This document shows positions 26,224-34,799 of a stretch of DNA of 64,000 bases, one piece after another; position 1 is the stretch's first letter, and every line of letters starts with the position of its first letter. This DNA is from Pseudomonas azadiae (GTDB lineage Bacteria > Pseudomonadota > Gammaproteobacteria > Pseudomonadales > Pseudomonadaceae). The notes below the pieces were generated by a model, which was not told the DNA's origin, did not search any database, and saw only the letters and a list, made by a program, of their open reading frames with translations. Location: assembly GCF_019145355.1 (NCBI RefSeq), contig NZ_JAHSTY010000001.1:1302001-1366000 (forward strand). Reading direction: 5' to 3'. The position numbers were made by a program, and so were the translations under genes.

Positions 26224-27045
26224 CTAATCGTGGTACATCACAGACCGCCCGCCATCGATCATCAGGCAGGTGGCATTGATAAAGGGCGCCTCGTCGGTCG
26301 CCAGGAACAGCGCGGTCATCGCCACTTCGATCGGCTGGCCGATGCGCTTGGGCGGGTGCAGGTCAAACGCGCGTTGGCGTTCGGCGTGGGGGTCAGGGAA
26401 ACCGTTCCAGTAGTCGACGTTGAGCTGGGTTTCGATATAGCCCGGCGCAATGGCATTTACGCGCACGCCCTTGGAGGCATACTCGACGCCCAGCGCACGG
26501 GTGAGGCCGAGCAGGCCGTGCTTGGCGACGGGGTAAGGAAAACAGCCGGGAATGATGTGGCTGGAATGGGTGGAGGCGATGTTGATGATGTTGCCGATGC
26601 CCTGCGCGATCATGTGCGGCAGCACCGTGCGGCAGCCGAACCAGGCGCCGTCGAGGTCGATGGCGAAGCAGCGGCGCCAGTCTTCGTCGCTCATTTGCAG
26701 CGGGTCGCGGAACACGTTGACGCCGGCGCAGTTGACCAGCACATCCACGCGGCCGAAGCGCTCGATGGCCAGATTGACCAACGCCTGCCATTGCTCTTTG
26801 GACGTGATGTCAACGGACTGCGCGTGGATCTCGGCACCGCGTTCGCGCCAATGGGCGGCGACGCGCTCGACCTTCTCGGCCTGGATATCGGCAATGACCA
26901 ACCGCGCCTGCTGGGCCTGGAAACACGCGACGATGGCCTCGCCAATGCCCTGGGCGGCGCCGGTGATGATCACGACCTTGCCTTTGAGCCGTTCACCGTA
27001 AGTGGGCTCGGGCACGGCGGGGAGTGACAACGGTTGTGCCTGCAT
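26224..27045 (-). CDS. Short-chain dehydrogenase in the arabinose-type operon
   Basis: A 273-residue classical SDR with the cofactor motif TGAAQGIGEAI, NCAGVN, the catalytic Ser in NIASTHSSH and the YxxxK motif in YPVAKHG. It is the first gene of the araFGH-like operon, 52 nt before araF. It may therefore oxidise the imported sugar (a pentose 1-dehydrogenase of an oxidative, non-phosphorylating pathway). No lactonase or dehydratase genes are present here, so the pathway would be completed elsewhere. Confidence 0.88.
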   Translation of the reverse strand: MQAQPLSLPAVPEPTYGERLKGKVVIITGAAQGIGEAIVACFQAQQARLVIADIQAEKVERVAAHWRERGAEIHAQSVDITSKEQWQALVNLAIERFGRVDVLVNCAGVNVFRDPLQMSDEDWRRCFAIDLDGAWFGCRTVLPHMIAQGIGNIINIASTHSSHIIPGCFPYPVAKHGLLGLTRALGVEYASKGVRVNAIAPGYIETQLNVDYWNGFPDPHAERQRAFDLHPPKRIGQPIEVAMTALFLATDEAPFINATCLMIDGGRSVMYHD

Positions 27046-27089
27046 CGCTTCACCTGTTTTATTTTTGGCAGTGAGTGCTGATGCAGCCG

Positions 27090-27119
27090 ACTATAAACCC
27101 ATCATTTGAAATATCTCAA
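27090..27119 (-). promoter_or_regulatory. Promoter of the dehydrogenase-araFGH operon
   Basis: On the minus strand TTGAGA, an 18-bp spacer and TATAGT lie about 45-75 nt before the dehydrogenase ATG, in a markedly AT-rich stretch that could hold regulator sites. Confidence 0.6.
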
Positions 27120-27207
27120 TATATAAATTTGCATCCCATATTGTGATCATTTCAAAAAGTAATGCGGATCAGGCTTTGTTTGGAAGCTTGCCTGCGATAG
27201 CGATCCT

Positions 27208-27356
27208 TGTAGTGAGCGGGCTTGCCCCGCGCTGGGCGGCGAAGCCGCCCCGATACGAACACTGCGCAGTTCCAGATACAACCCAGTCGCTTGGTTTGGG
27301 GCGGCTTCGCCGCCCAGCGCGGGCGGTGCGACGATTCGACAAGCCCGCTCACTACA
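27208..27356. repeat. REP pair of the TGTAGTGAGCGGG type, right arm interrupted
   Basis: The left arm is intact. The right arm reads CCCAGCGCGGG, then about 15 extra bases (CGGTGCGACGATTCG), then ACAAGCCCGCTCACTACA. A truncated REP of the other type (GCTTGCCTGCGATAGCG) abuts the left side at about 27186. Confidence 0.88.
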
Positions 27357-27385
27357 ACGTATAGGTGCCAAGGGCGGAATGTGCT

Positions 27386-27865
27386 TCAGCCGAGGGCAAA
27401 ATCCCGCAGCGCATCGCCTTCCATGCGATAACGCACCCACTCCTCCTGCGGCTGGGCGCCGATGGATTTGTAGAAGGCAATCGCCGGCTCGTTCCAGTCG
27501 AGCACGCTCCATTCAAAGCGCCCGCAACCGTTGTCGAAGGCGATCTTCGCCAAGTGGCGCAGCAGCTTCTTGCCGGCCCCGCCGCCGCGCTGCTCCGGGT
27601 TGATGTAGAGGTCTTCCAGGTACAGGCAGTTGCTGCCCAGCCAGGTGGAATAACTGAAAAAGAACACCGCGAACCCAATCGGTACACCGTCTCGCGAACA
27701 GATCAGGCCATGGGCGGTAGCGCCTTCGCCGAACAGGCTGCGCTCGATGTCCACCACGCTGGCGATCACTTCATGCCGCGCCTTTTCGTACTCGGCCAAT
27801 TCGGTGATGAACGTCAGGATCTGCGCAGCATCGCTGGGCACGGCGGGGCGAATCTCGATGGTCAT
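27386..27865 (-). CDS. GNAT-family N-acetyltransferase
   Basis: A 159-residue acetyltransferase with the GNAT acetyl-CoA loop QRGGGAGKKLLRHLAKIA (motif A) and a C-terminal NEPAIAFYKSIGAQP segment. The organisation resembles diamine or thialysine N-acetyltransferases (SSAT-like, with YLEDLYINPE), which would suit polyamine or amino-acid-analogue substrates. That is family-level inference. The start at MTIEIRPAVPSDAAQ follows a weak ribosome site. It is probably monocistronic, next to a REP. Confidence 0.88.
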   Translation of the reverse strand: MTIEIRPAVPSDAAQILTFITELAEYEKARHEVIASVVDIERSLFGEGATAHGLICSRDGVPIGFAVFFFSYSTWLGSNCLYLEDLYINPEQRGGGAGKKLLRHLAKIAFDNGCGRFEWSVLDWNEPAIAFYKSIGAQPQEEWVRYRMEGDALRDFALG

Positions 27866-28060
27866 GGGCGAACCTTGGGCAATTTCAAAGCCCACATATT
27901 AAGGCGCTTTTGTGACTGATTGCAGCGCAATTTCATTATGCCCAGGCCTGGCGCATTACTCCGTCAGCGAGTAACGCTGGCACCACCAACCACGCAACAA
28001 TCGGCAGCGGCACGCATGCTAAAAAGCCAGGCATGCCATCAATGACTTCCAGGATGCTTC

Positions 28061-29257
28061 ATGCAATCCAAATCCCCGGTGAGCAGTCGCCTGTTCGGCC
28101 TGTTTTGCCTTGCCAGTTTTCTGCTGTCGCTGTCTTATGGCTCGACCTTTCTATTGTCGCTGCTGATTCATACGCGCGGTGGCAATGAGCACGACGCGGG
28201 CAGTGTGATTTCCACGGCGATGCTGAGCACCTTTGTGGCCGTGGTGATCTCCGGCCACTTATCCGATGCGCTGGGCGCGGCGCGAGCGGTTGCCGGAATG
28301 GGCCTGTTATTGGTGGTGGCGTGCCTGGGCTTTGCGCTGACCCCCGGGTTTGGCCAGGGCTTGAGGGTGTTCGGCCTGGCCCTGGGCCTGGGTTGGGGCG
28401 TGTTCTACACCTTGGGGCCCATCATCGTGACCCTGTTGGTGGCACCGCAGCACCGCGCCAGGTACTTTGCGCTGCTGTCTGGCAGCATGATGAGTGGCAT
28501 CGGTGCCGGACCACTGCTGGGGCGGGCGGCGAGCGCGCTGGGCTTGCCGCTGACGACCGCCTTCCACATTGCCGCCTGTGCGAGCCTGGTCGGCGTGCTG
28601 ATGTTTTGGCGCCTGGGCACCCGTCTCAAGCAGCAAGGCACTGCGCCGGTGGCGAAGATCTCGTGGGTGGCTGCCCGCCGGGTACTGTCTTCCAAAGCCG
28701 CGTTCGCGATCCTGATGGTGGGCCTGGGTGGCTGTGTATTCGGCGGATTGTCATCGTTCCAGACCAGCTATGCGGCGGCGCAGTCCTTGGACTATTCCTT
28801 GTTCTTCCTGGGCTTCCTGAGCGCGGCGATTACCAGTCGTTTATTGATTGCCGGGTTTGTGGTCAAGCGTGATGCCTATGTGACCGCCTGTGTGTTGTCG
28901 GGCCTGATGCTGGTCTCGGTGCTGATGTTTGCCTTCACGGTGTCGGGAACCTTCAGTTATCTGCTCGCGGCGATCACCCTGGGCGTGGGCTACGGCCTGA
29001 CGTACTCGGTGATCAACGGGCTGGTGGCCAATGAAGCGCCGGCCGGCACTACGTCCCAGGCGTTGTTGCTGTTCAGCTTGGCGTATTTCGTCGGCGTGTT
29101 CGGCTTCCCGCTGCTGGCGGGGCACATCATCGTGACCTATGGCCTGCCGTCACTGCTGCTGAGCCTGGTGGCGGTGGCATTGTTCAACTGGTTGATCACC
29201 CTTGCACGGCTGATCTGGCGACGGGCGTCGCCACATAAAATCTTACAGCTGCCATAG
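28061..29257 (+). CDS. Major facilitator superfamily transporter
   Basis: A 398-residue protein with about 12 hydrophobic segments. The short loop between segments 2 and 3 holds the MFS signature-like GHLSDALGAARAVAGMG. The substrate cannot be told; the family includes sugar and drug exporters. It stands alone, with an unknown small exported protein downstream. The ATG begins MQSKSPVSSRLFGLF after AGGATG. Confidence 0.88.
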   Translation: MQSKSPVSSRLFGLFCLASFLLSLSYGSTFLLSLLIHTRGGNEHDAGSVISTAMLSTFVAVVISGHLSDALGAARAVAGMGLLLVVACLGFALTPGFGQGLRVFGLALGLGWGVFYTLGPIIVTLLVAPQHRARYFALLSGSMMSGIGAGPLLGRAASALGLPLTTAFHIAACASLVGVLMFWRLGTRLKQQGTAPVAKISWVAARRVLSSKAAFAILMVGLGGCVFGGLSSFQTSYAAAQSLDYSLFFLGFLSAAITSRLLIAGFVVKRDAYVTACVLSGLMLVSVLMFAFTVSGTFSYLLAAITLGVGYGLTYSVINGLVANEAPAGTTSQALLLFSLAYFVGVFGFPLLAGHIIVTYGLPSLLLSLVAVALFNWLITLARLIWRRASPHKILQLP

Positions 29258-29342
29258 GACCGTTCGTCGCCACCCAGGCACAAACGGCAAATCGAGGCTG
29301 ACCAATAGAGGGTAAGGACATTAATCATATGGAGACACCCTC

Positions 29343-29687
29343 ATGAAAAATTCCAAGTTTGCCGCCCTCGCCCTCACGGGTCTGTTGTCCGCCGCGTCGC
29401 TGAGCGCCTTTGCCGCCGACTCTTCCACCGGCAAGACCGATCCGGTCGGCAGTCCGCCAAGCCCGGCCACCCAGGAATCCCAGGATTCGATGGGCACCGG
29501 CCTGGACACCAATGGTGGCGCCATCATCGATAACGGCGCCGACCCACGCACCCGTGGCCAAGACACCCAGCGCCAGGCGCCCTCCGCTGTCGGCAACGGC
29601 AAGATGGGCCCAGGCGTCAACCAGCCCGGCGTCAACAAAGGTGACGACTCCAACATCCCGGGTGCGCCAAAACAGCCTGCGCCTTGA
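29343..29687 (+). CDS. Exported low-complexity protein, unknown
   Basis: A 114-residue protein with a signal peptide (KFAALALTGLLSAASLSAFA). The mature part is rich in Gly, Pro, Asn, Asp and Gln and looks disordered, with no cysteines or catalytic motifs. GGAGAC precedes the ATG. It is the first of three small plus-strand genes of unknown function that may be stress related. Confidence 0.7.
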   Translation: MKNSKFAALALTGLLSAASLSAFAADSSTGKTDPVGSPPSPATQESQDSMGTGLDTNGGAIIDNGADPRTRGQDTQRQAPSAVGNGKMGPGVNQPGVNKGDDSNIPGAPKQPAP

Positions 29688-29738
29688 ACCATCGGACGCA
29701 AGACGCACACCCGATCATTTACCAATGAAGAGGTACGC

Positions 29739-30005
29739 ATGAACGTCGATAGAAACCTTGAAAAAGAAGTCCTCAGTCGCCTGCTGCACGCCCACCCACA
29801 GGGCTTGGGCAAGGAGGTGCTGGACAACTACCGCGGCGAAAAAGAGGTCGCCAGTGTCTTGGCGTTCCTGCAGGACCGCGGGCTGATCAGGGACGGGAAT
29901 GTGGCCACTGATGATGCCGGTGAATACGCGTTGAACCTGCCGATCAAGCTGACGGCGTCTGGCGTGGATGAGGCGCGCAAGCTCGAGGGCCAAAGCGCTC
30001 ATTAA
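29739..30005 (+). CDS. 88-residue protein, possible winged helix
   Basis: A small cytoplasmic protein beginning MNVDRNLEKEVLSRLLHAHP. The helix-helix-helix-strand pattern (LEKEVLSRLL, KEVLDNYRGEKEVASVLAFL, LIKLTASGVDEARKL-like end) suggests a winged-helix domain of the kind found in small phage-like regulators. No family is recognised with confidence. AAGAGG lies upstream of the ATG. Confidence 0.65.
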   Translation: MNVDRNLEKEVLSRLLHAHPQGLGKEVLDNYRGEKEVASVLAFLQDRGLIRDGNVATDDAGEYALNLPIKLTASGVDEARKLEGQSAH

Positions 30006-30055
30006 TCCATGTGTCTGCTCTGGCCCCGTTGCATGGGGCCGGAAGGAGTATCGTG

Positions 30056-30436
30056 ATGCCTCGTGGAAGCAAAGCCAAATACACCGAAGAACAGAAGCAC
30101 AAGGCTGCTCATATCGAAGAAAGTTACGAGCATAAAGGCCTACCCAAGGATGAAGCCGAAGCCCGCGCCTGGGCCACCGTCAACAAACAGTCCGGCGGTG
30201 GCGAAAAGGCCGGGGGGTCGGGCCAGCGCAAGGCGCCTGCCAGCAAAGCCACGGACCGGCATGAGTCGGCCAGGCGCGCCGCCGTCAGTCGCGAGGGGAA
30301 ACCACGCAGCAGCCGTGCTTCCTTGGAGACTCAAACCAAGGAGAGTCTACTTAAGGAAGCGCGGGCCAAGGATATTCCGGGGCGCTCGACGATGCGCAAA
30401 GACGAGCTCATCGAAGCGCTGAAAAAAGCCGGATAA
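30056..30436 (+). CDS. Small basic protein with Rho N-terminal-like domain
   Basis: A 126-residue very basic protein. The first half (PRGSKAKYTEEQKHKAAHIEE, HKGLPKDEAEARAWATVNK) matches small proteins often annotated as plasmid stabilisation or ChaB-like. The second half ends in a SAP/Rho_N-like helix pair (KESLLKEARAKDIPG, MRKDELIEALKKAG) suited to nucleic acid binding. The start at 30056 has GGAAGGAG in place, while the longer frame does not. It is probably a nucleoid- or stress-associated protein; the function is unknown. Confidence 0.75.
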   Translation: MPRGSKAKYTEEQKHKAAHIEESYEHKGLPKDEAEARAWATVNKQSGGGEKAGGSGQRKAPASKATDRHESARRAAVSREGKPRSSRASLETQTKESLLKEARAKDIPGRSTMRKDELIEALKKAG

Positions 30437-30447
30437 TCAGATAACCC

Positions 30448-30536
30448 TGTGGGAGCGGGCTTGCCCGCGATGGCGGAGTATCAGCCACCTTACCCGGTAG
30501 TGACCCACCGCTATCGCGGGCAAGCCCGCTCCCACA
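30448..30536. repeat. REP pair (BIME)
   Basis: Inverted TGTGGGAGCGGGCTTGCCCG arms about 45 bp apart, between convergent genes. Confidence 0.9.
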
Positions 30537-30548
30537 TTTTGATTGGGT

Positions 30549-31466
30549 TTAATCACCCACAAGGGCGTCGACTTCTACAGTGCCAGGTGAAGTTGCAGGC
30601 CCCCAACGCGTCACCGCCAAGGCTGCCGCCGCATTCGCTCGGCGTGCTGCGGCAACCGGGCTCAGGCCATTGGCCAAGCCCGCCAAGAACACCCCCGCAT
30701 GCGCATCCCCCGCGCCATTGCTGTCCACCGCCTTTACCTTGAAGCCGGGCACATGCTCAACCGCACTCGCACGCCCTACCCAGCAACCATTGGGCCCGTC
30801 GCGAACCACCCGCAAGGCCTCGGCGGCCAGATGTCGGCCCAGTTCGGGCAGCGCGCTGGCGATATCCACAGCGCCAGTAAATGCCAGGGCTTCGGGGCCA
30901 TTGCTGGTCCAGATGTCGATGCGCGGCAATAACGCGCGCATCAAGGCCGAGTCCGGTGCCTTCACCAGCGGGCCCGGGTCGAACACCACCGCGATCTCCC
31001 GCGGCAGCGCGAGCAACCAGTCGATCAGCGGCTGCGCCTTGCCCTCCAGCAGCAAGCTGTAGCCGCTGACATACACGTAGTCGTCAACTTGGGGCGACAC
31101 GATGGCCAAGTCCTCGGCACTCAACTCGCCTTCGGCACCGATGTGGGAAATGAAGGTGCGCTCGGTGCTGGCTTCGGTCAGCGACACACACAACCCGGTG
31201 TCCTTGCCATCGCTCGCCGCCAGTGCCATTTCGATGCCCTCGGCCTGCATCGCGGTACGCGCCAGATCGCCGAAGCGGCCGTTGCCGTGACGGCCCAGGT
31301 AGACCGCCGGCAGGCCGTTGCGTCGCGCGGCCGCCATCACATTGAAGCCCCCGCCGGTTTCGAAGCTGGCCGATCGCGCCAGCACGTCGCCGCCCGTCGC
31401 GGGCAAGGTATCGAGGGCCATGACCAGGTCGACGATGACCTGGCCGGTGTGCAGCAATCTAGACAT
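30549..31466 (-). CDS. PfkB-family carbohydrate/nucleoside kinase
   Basis: A 305-residue ribokinase-fold kinase with the substrate-side GGGFNVMAAARRNG (about residue 37) and the catalytic anion hole DSNGAGDAHAGVFLAG. It is the last gene of a four-gene operon with a GntR regulator, an ADP-ribosylglycohydrolase and an NCS1 permease, overlapping the permease gene by 8 nt. The context suggests phosphorylation of a sugar or nucleoside released by the hydrolase, as proposed for E. coli YegV. Confidence 0.9.
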   Translation of the reverse strand: MSRLLHTGQVIVDLVMALDTLPATGGDVLARSASFETGGGFNVMAAARRNGLPAVYLGRHGNGRFGDLARTAMQAEGIEMALAASDGKDTGLCVSLTEASTERTFISHIGAEGELSAEDLAIVSPQVDDYVYVSGYSLLLEGKAQPLIDWLLALPREIAVVFDPGPLVKAPDSALMRALLPRIDIWTSNGPEALAFTGAVDIASALPELGRHLAAEALRVVRDGPNGCWVGRASAVEHVPGFKVKAVDSNGAGDAHAGVFLAGLANGLSPVAAARRANAAAALAVTRWGPATSPGTVEVDALVGD

Positions 31467-32925
31467 TAGCGCGCTCAACCAAGGCCGGGCGACGGTCCGA
31501 AGCGCCGCCCAGCACTGCATAAATCCCGCCGGCCACCAGGAACGTGACAATCCAGCCCAGGCCATTGTGGCCCAGCCAGGAGTCGGACAATGGCCCGGCG
31601 AACCAGATGTTCTCGGCGGTGGTGCCGATGGTGGTGAAGCTGAACCCCAGCACGATCGCCAGCGCCCAGGCGCCGAATGCACGCCACTCCACGCCACCGC
31701 GATACCAATAGGCGCTGCTCGGGCTTACGTCCAGCAAGTCCTTGGGGCTGTAGTAGTGACGGTGCATCAGGTCGACCACAAAGATGCCGACCCACGCCGT
31801 AATCGGCACCGCCAGCAAGGAGATGAAGGTGATGAACGGACCGTAGAAACTGTCGGCGATCAGCATGAAATAAATCGAGCCGGCGAAGATCGCCACGATG
31901 TCGACGATCACCGCATGCACGCGCTTGACCTTCAAGCCGAGGGTCAAGGTGGTGAGGCCGGCCGAATACACCGACAGGTTGTTGGACAACAGCAACCCAC
32001 CAAAGGCGGTGATCAGGTACGGCACGGCCATCCAGGTCGGCAGCATGTCGCGGATCGCGATGATCGGGTCGGTGGCCGAGGCCAGGTCGTCATTGCCCAC
32101 CGACAGCAGGCCGCCGAGGGTGATCAGCAGCACCAGCGGAATGCCCGCGCCAAACGCAGCGGACGCCACCAGGCGCGCCGCCTTGACGCTGCGGTGCTGG
32201 TAGCGCGACATGTCGGCGCCGGCGTTGGCCCAGCCGATACCGGTGCCGGCGGCCATGGTGCCGACGCCGATAATCATTGCACTGAGCGGTGCCGGCGTGG
32301 CGTTGAACACGGCGCTCCAGTCGATGGTGGCGCAGAGAAAGCCGCCGACCAGGATATTCAACGCGCCGAACACGTAGGTGGCCCACTTCTGGATCACCAG
32401 CAAGGTGGCATGGCCCAGGCCCGAGACGGCCAGGGTCAGCAGCACAAAGATGGCGATGAACAGCAGCGTGAGCCCCGGTGCGCTTTTGGCCTCTACCGCC
32501 GTACCGAACAGGATCGAACACAGCGACAGCAGCACAAAGGCCGCCGTGGTGGTGTTGACGGTTTCCCAACCCAGGCGCGACATCAACGACACCAGCGTGG
32601 GCCCGATATTGCCGCGTACGCCGAAGATAGCGCGCGACAACGTCAGGCTCGGCGCGCGGCCGCGACGGCCGGCAATGGAGATGATGCCCACCACCGCAAA
32701 GGAACCGGCCGCGCCAAGGATCGCCACGATTACCGCCTGCCAGATCGCCAGTCCGCGAAACGCGACCAATGTCGCCCCGAGCGGCAAGCCGAGGATGCTG
32801 ATATTGGCGGCGAACCACACCCAGAACAGTTGCAGCGGATGCCCGTTGCACTCGCCTTCCGGAACCGGTTCGATGCCGCGTGTTTCCAATTGCCCGGCGC
32901 TTTGGCCGGAAGAAGTGCTGCTCAT
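31459..32925 (-). CDS. NCS1-family cytosine/purine permease
   Basis: A 488-residue membrane protein with about 12 hydrophobic segments and typical NCS1 (codB-like) landmarks: WFAANISILGLPLGA near the start, GRRGRAPSLTLSRAIFGVRG, and GIGWANAGADMSRYQ in the middle. It would import a nucleobase, nucleoside or related compound with a cation. The ATG at 32925 has AGGAGC upstream. In the comparable E. coli yegTUVW operon this slot is taken by an MFS nucleoside transporter. Confidence 0.9.
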   Translation of the reverse strand: MSSTSSGQSAGQLETRGIEPVPEGECNGHPLQLFWVWFAANISILGLPLGATLVAFRGLAIWQAVIVAILGAAGSFAVVGIISIAGRRGRAPSLTLSRAIFGVRGNIGPTLVSLMSRLGWETVNTTTAAFVLLSLCSILFGTAVEAKSAPGLTLLFIAIFVLLTLAVSGLGHATLLVIQKWATYVFGALNILVGGFLCATIDWSAVFNATPAPLSAMIIGVGTMAAGTGIGWANAGADMSRYQHRSVKAARLVASAAFGAGIPLVLLITLGGLLSVGNDDLASATDPIIAIRDMLPTWMAVPYLITAFGGLLLSNNLSVYSAGLTTLTLGLKVKRVHAVIVDIVAIFAGSIYFMLIADSFYGPFITFISLLAVPITAWVGIFVVDLMHRHYYSPKDLLDVSPSSAYWYRGGVEWRAFGAWALAIVLGFSFTTIGTTAENIWFAGPLSDSWLGHNGLGWIVTFLVAGGIYAVLGGASDRRPALVERANV

Positions 32926-32974
32926 GAGGGGTGCTCCTGGTGCCTGTATTGTTATGGTTGTGGCAAATACTTCG

Positions 32975-33001
32975 TGTGGGGCAGGCAAGCCAGCTCCCAC
33001 A
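32975..33001. repeat. Collapsed REP element
   Basis: TGTGGG is followed directly by the right arm GCAGGCAAGCCAGCTCCCACA, so the loop and most of the left arm of a REP pair have been lost. Confidence 0.75.
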
Positions 33002-33017
33002 TTTAGAGCTGTGACGC

Positions 33018-34019
33018 TTATCGAAGTGTGAGCAGGCCCTGAACCAACGGCTCAAGGTCCAGGCCATTGACGTGCTTGACCTGTTCGATCATCCCCTGCG
33101 GCCAGCACTGCGTGCCCAGGCACGCACCCAGCATCGCGCCGAGAATGGCGGCGATGGTGTCGGTGTCGCCACCCAGACTGGCGGCCACGCAGAGCGCCTC
33201 AAAGGCATCCATTTCGCCCACCGCCACTTGCTGGGCCAGGGCAAACGACGCCACCACCGACTCCTGGGAAGCCACGGAGGTGCCGATCAATTCATACAGC
33301 AGGTCAGCGAACAGGGCTTTGTCGCCGCTGCCGACGCTCAAGGTGCGCGCCCAACTGATGCGTGTGGAAATACGTCCACCTGCAATCCAGTGGCCGTGGT
33401 GTTCTGCCTGCTGGGCCACCTGGGTGCCAATGTTCAGCGCTTCGCCCAGATCCACGCCGTTAATGCCCGCCGACACCACCGCCGCCACCGCCGCTGCGCT
33501 GGCGATGCCCAATGTGGTGTTGTGAGTGACCTGGCAGGCCTGGATCACCGCCTGGATAAAGGGCACCAGGTCGCTGACATCGGCCGCTATCCCTACCGGC
33601 GTGATGCGCATCGCCGCGCCATTGGTGGTGCCATAGCGGCCGGACTCTTCCGGCGTGTGGCCGGCGAGGATCATGTCGATCGCACGCTTGGTGGATGGGC
33701 CGAGCAAATCCTGCGAGCCCTTGGCGCGCATCACCGCTTCCCAGTCGATCAGGCGCTGGGCCAGCACCGCGGGTTCGATCTTGCCCCGGCCTTCGACCAG
33801 CAATTCGCCCACCAGGATCGCCTGCTCGGTGTCATCGGTGATGGAACCGGCGGGCATGTTCGGCGCAATGGGCTGGTCGGCATCGGCAGCTTCCAGGCCG
33901 GTGATGGCACCGAAACGTGCCCGTACCTGCTCGCGGCTCAAGGATTGGGTGGGCATGCCCAGGGCATCGCCCAGGGCCAGGCCGTAGAAGGCGCCGAGGG
34001 CGCGATCGTGAGAGGTCAT
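33018..34019 (-). CDS. ADP-ribosylglycohydrolase family protein
   Basis: A 333-residue ARH-fold hydrolase. The magnesium-binding motifs are present: LALGDALGMPTQS at the start, SITDDTEQAILVGELL and GGDTDTIAAILGAMLGA. It should cleave an N-glycosidic bond to ribose; in this kind of operon the substrate is more likely a nucleoside-like catabolite than a protein. It overlaps the upstream GntR gene by 4 nt and is followed by a permease and a kinase. Confidence 0.92.
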   Translation of the reverse strand: MTSHDRALGAFYGLALGDALGMPTQSLSREQVRARFGAITGLEAADADQPIAPNMPAGSITDDTEQAILVGELLVEGRGKIEPAVLAQRLIDWEAVMRAKGSQDLLGPSTKRAIDMILAGHTPEESGRYGTTNGAAMRITPVGIAADVSDLVPFIQAVIQACQVTHNTTLGIASAAAVAAVVSAGINGVDLGEALNIGTQVAQQAEHHGHWIAGGRISTRISWARTLSVGSGDKALFADLLYELIGTSVASQESVVASFALAQQVAVGEMDAFEALCVAASLGGDTDTIAAILGAMLGACLGTQCWPQGMIEQVKHVNGLDLEPLVQGLLTLR

Positions 34020-34729
34020 TTCGAATGTCCAAACTGAAGGTGCAGGCGAAAATGCAGCGGGTCGAGCAAGCTTTCGACGTATTCCATGAAACGCTCGCGA
34101 CGGTCGTAGGTGGTGCGCGATGCTTTGAGAAACACCGTGCCCGCCGGGCGCCCCAGCAACTCGGCGTCTTCATCGCTGAGGGGCTCCGCGCCGATCCATT
34201 GGTCGCCTTCGGCGCCGACGTAACCGTAGGCCGCCAGGGTGATGGTCAGGGAGTTATCGATCAGGCCCACTTTCGGCAAGCTGTCCAGCCCGCCGGAGGC
34301 CGGCATCAGCGAGCGTTCAAGGGACACGGCGGTGCCATCGGTAGTGCTGCGACGGCGGTCGAGAGCGATGAATTGGTCGCTGCCGAAACGGCTGAACAGG
34401 TCCGGGCGAGTGACCGCCTCCAGGCGCAGGATATCGGTGTGCACCCGTGCGCCCGTGTCGGCCAGGGCCTGGGCCCAGCCGCTGCGCTGGTCGAGGATCA
34501 TGCCGTCAAAGGTAACGATGGAACCGACGCCGCTCTGGGTCGCGATGTAGTGGCGTCGCTTGAGTTCAGCCAGGGCCTCACGCAGGGTGCCGCGGCTGAC
34601 CGCGAACTCTTCGGCCAACTGGTGCTCGCCCGGCAGCAGGAAGCCGTCGGCCATCACCCCACCCTCGATACGCCGGATGAGTTCGTCGACGACGCGTTTT
34701 TTCTTATCAAATCGGACATGTCTAATCAT
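34016..34729 (-). CDS. GntR/HutC-family transcriptional regulator
   Basis: A 237-residue regulator with an N-terminal winged helix (LPGEHQLAEEFAVSRGTLREAL) and a C-terminal UTRA ligand domain (about 80-237). It is the first gene of the hydrolase-permease-kinase operon and probably its autoregulated repressor, like YegW in E. coli. The ATG at 34729 is taken; a TTG two codons earlier also exists. No Shine-Dalgarno sequence is visible, and a 40-bp palindrome spans the start, so the mRNA may be leaderless. Confidence 0.88.
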   Translation of the reverse strand: MIRHVRFDKKKRVVDELIRRIEGGVMADGFLLPGEHQLAEEFAVSRGTLREALAELKRRHYIATQSGVGSIVTFDGMILDQRSGWAQALADTGARVHTDILRLEAVTRPDLFSRFGSDQFIALDRRRSTTDGTAVSLERSLMPASGGLDSLPKVGLIDNSLTITLAAYGYVGAEGDQWIGAEPLSDEDAELLGRPAGTVFLKASRTTYDRRERFMEYVESLLDPLHFRLHLQFGHSK

Positions 34730-34743
34730 GTACAAATTGATAA
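34704..34743. promoter_or_regulatory. Operator-like palindrome over the GntR start codon
   Basis: TTATCAA (34704-34710) and TTGATAA (34737-34743) are perfect inverted arms. The perfect 8-mer palindrome GACATGTC (34715-34722) lies between them. A possible promoter (TTGCCG, 18 bp, TATCAA on the minus strand) lies just upstream of the start. Confidence 0.5.
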
Positions 34744-34799
34744 CCGAAAGGGCTCGATCACGGCAAGCGAATTATTTCAATCGAATGGAAAAACCGACC

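Noticed and set aside
31318..33006. A 562-codon frame antisense to the permease and kinase genes
   Set aside because: The opposite strand has two strongly recognisable proteins with conserved motifs; the antisense translation is Arg/Gln/His-rich.
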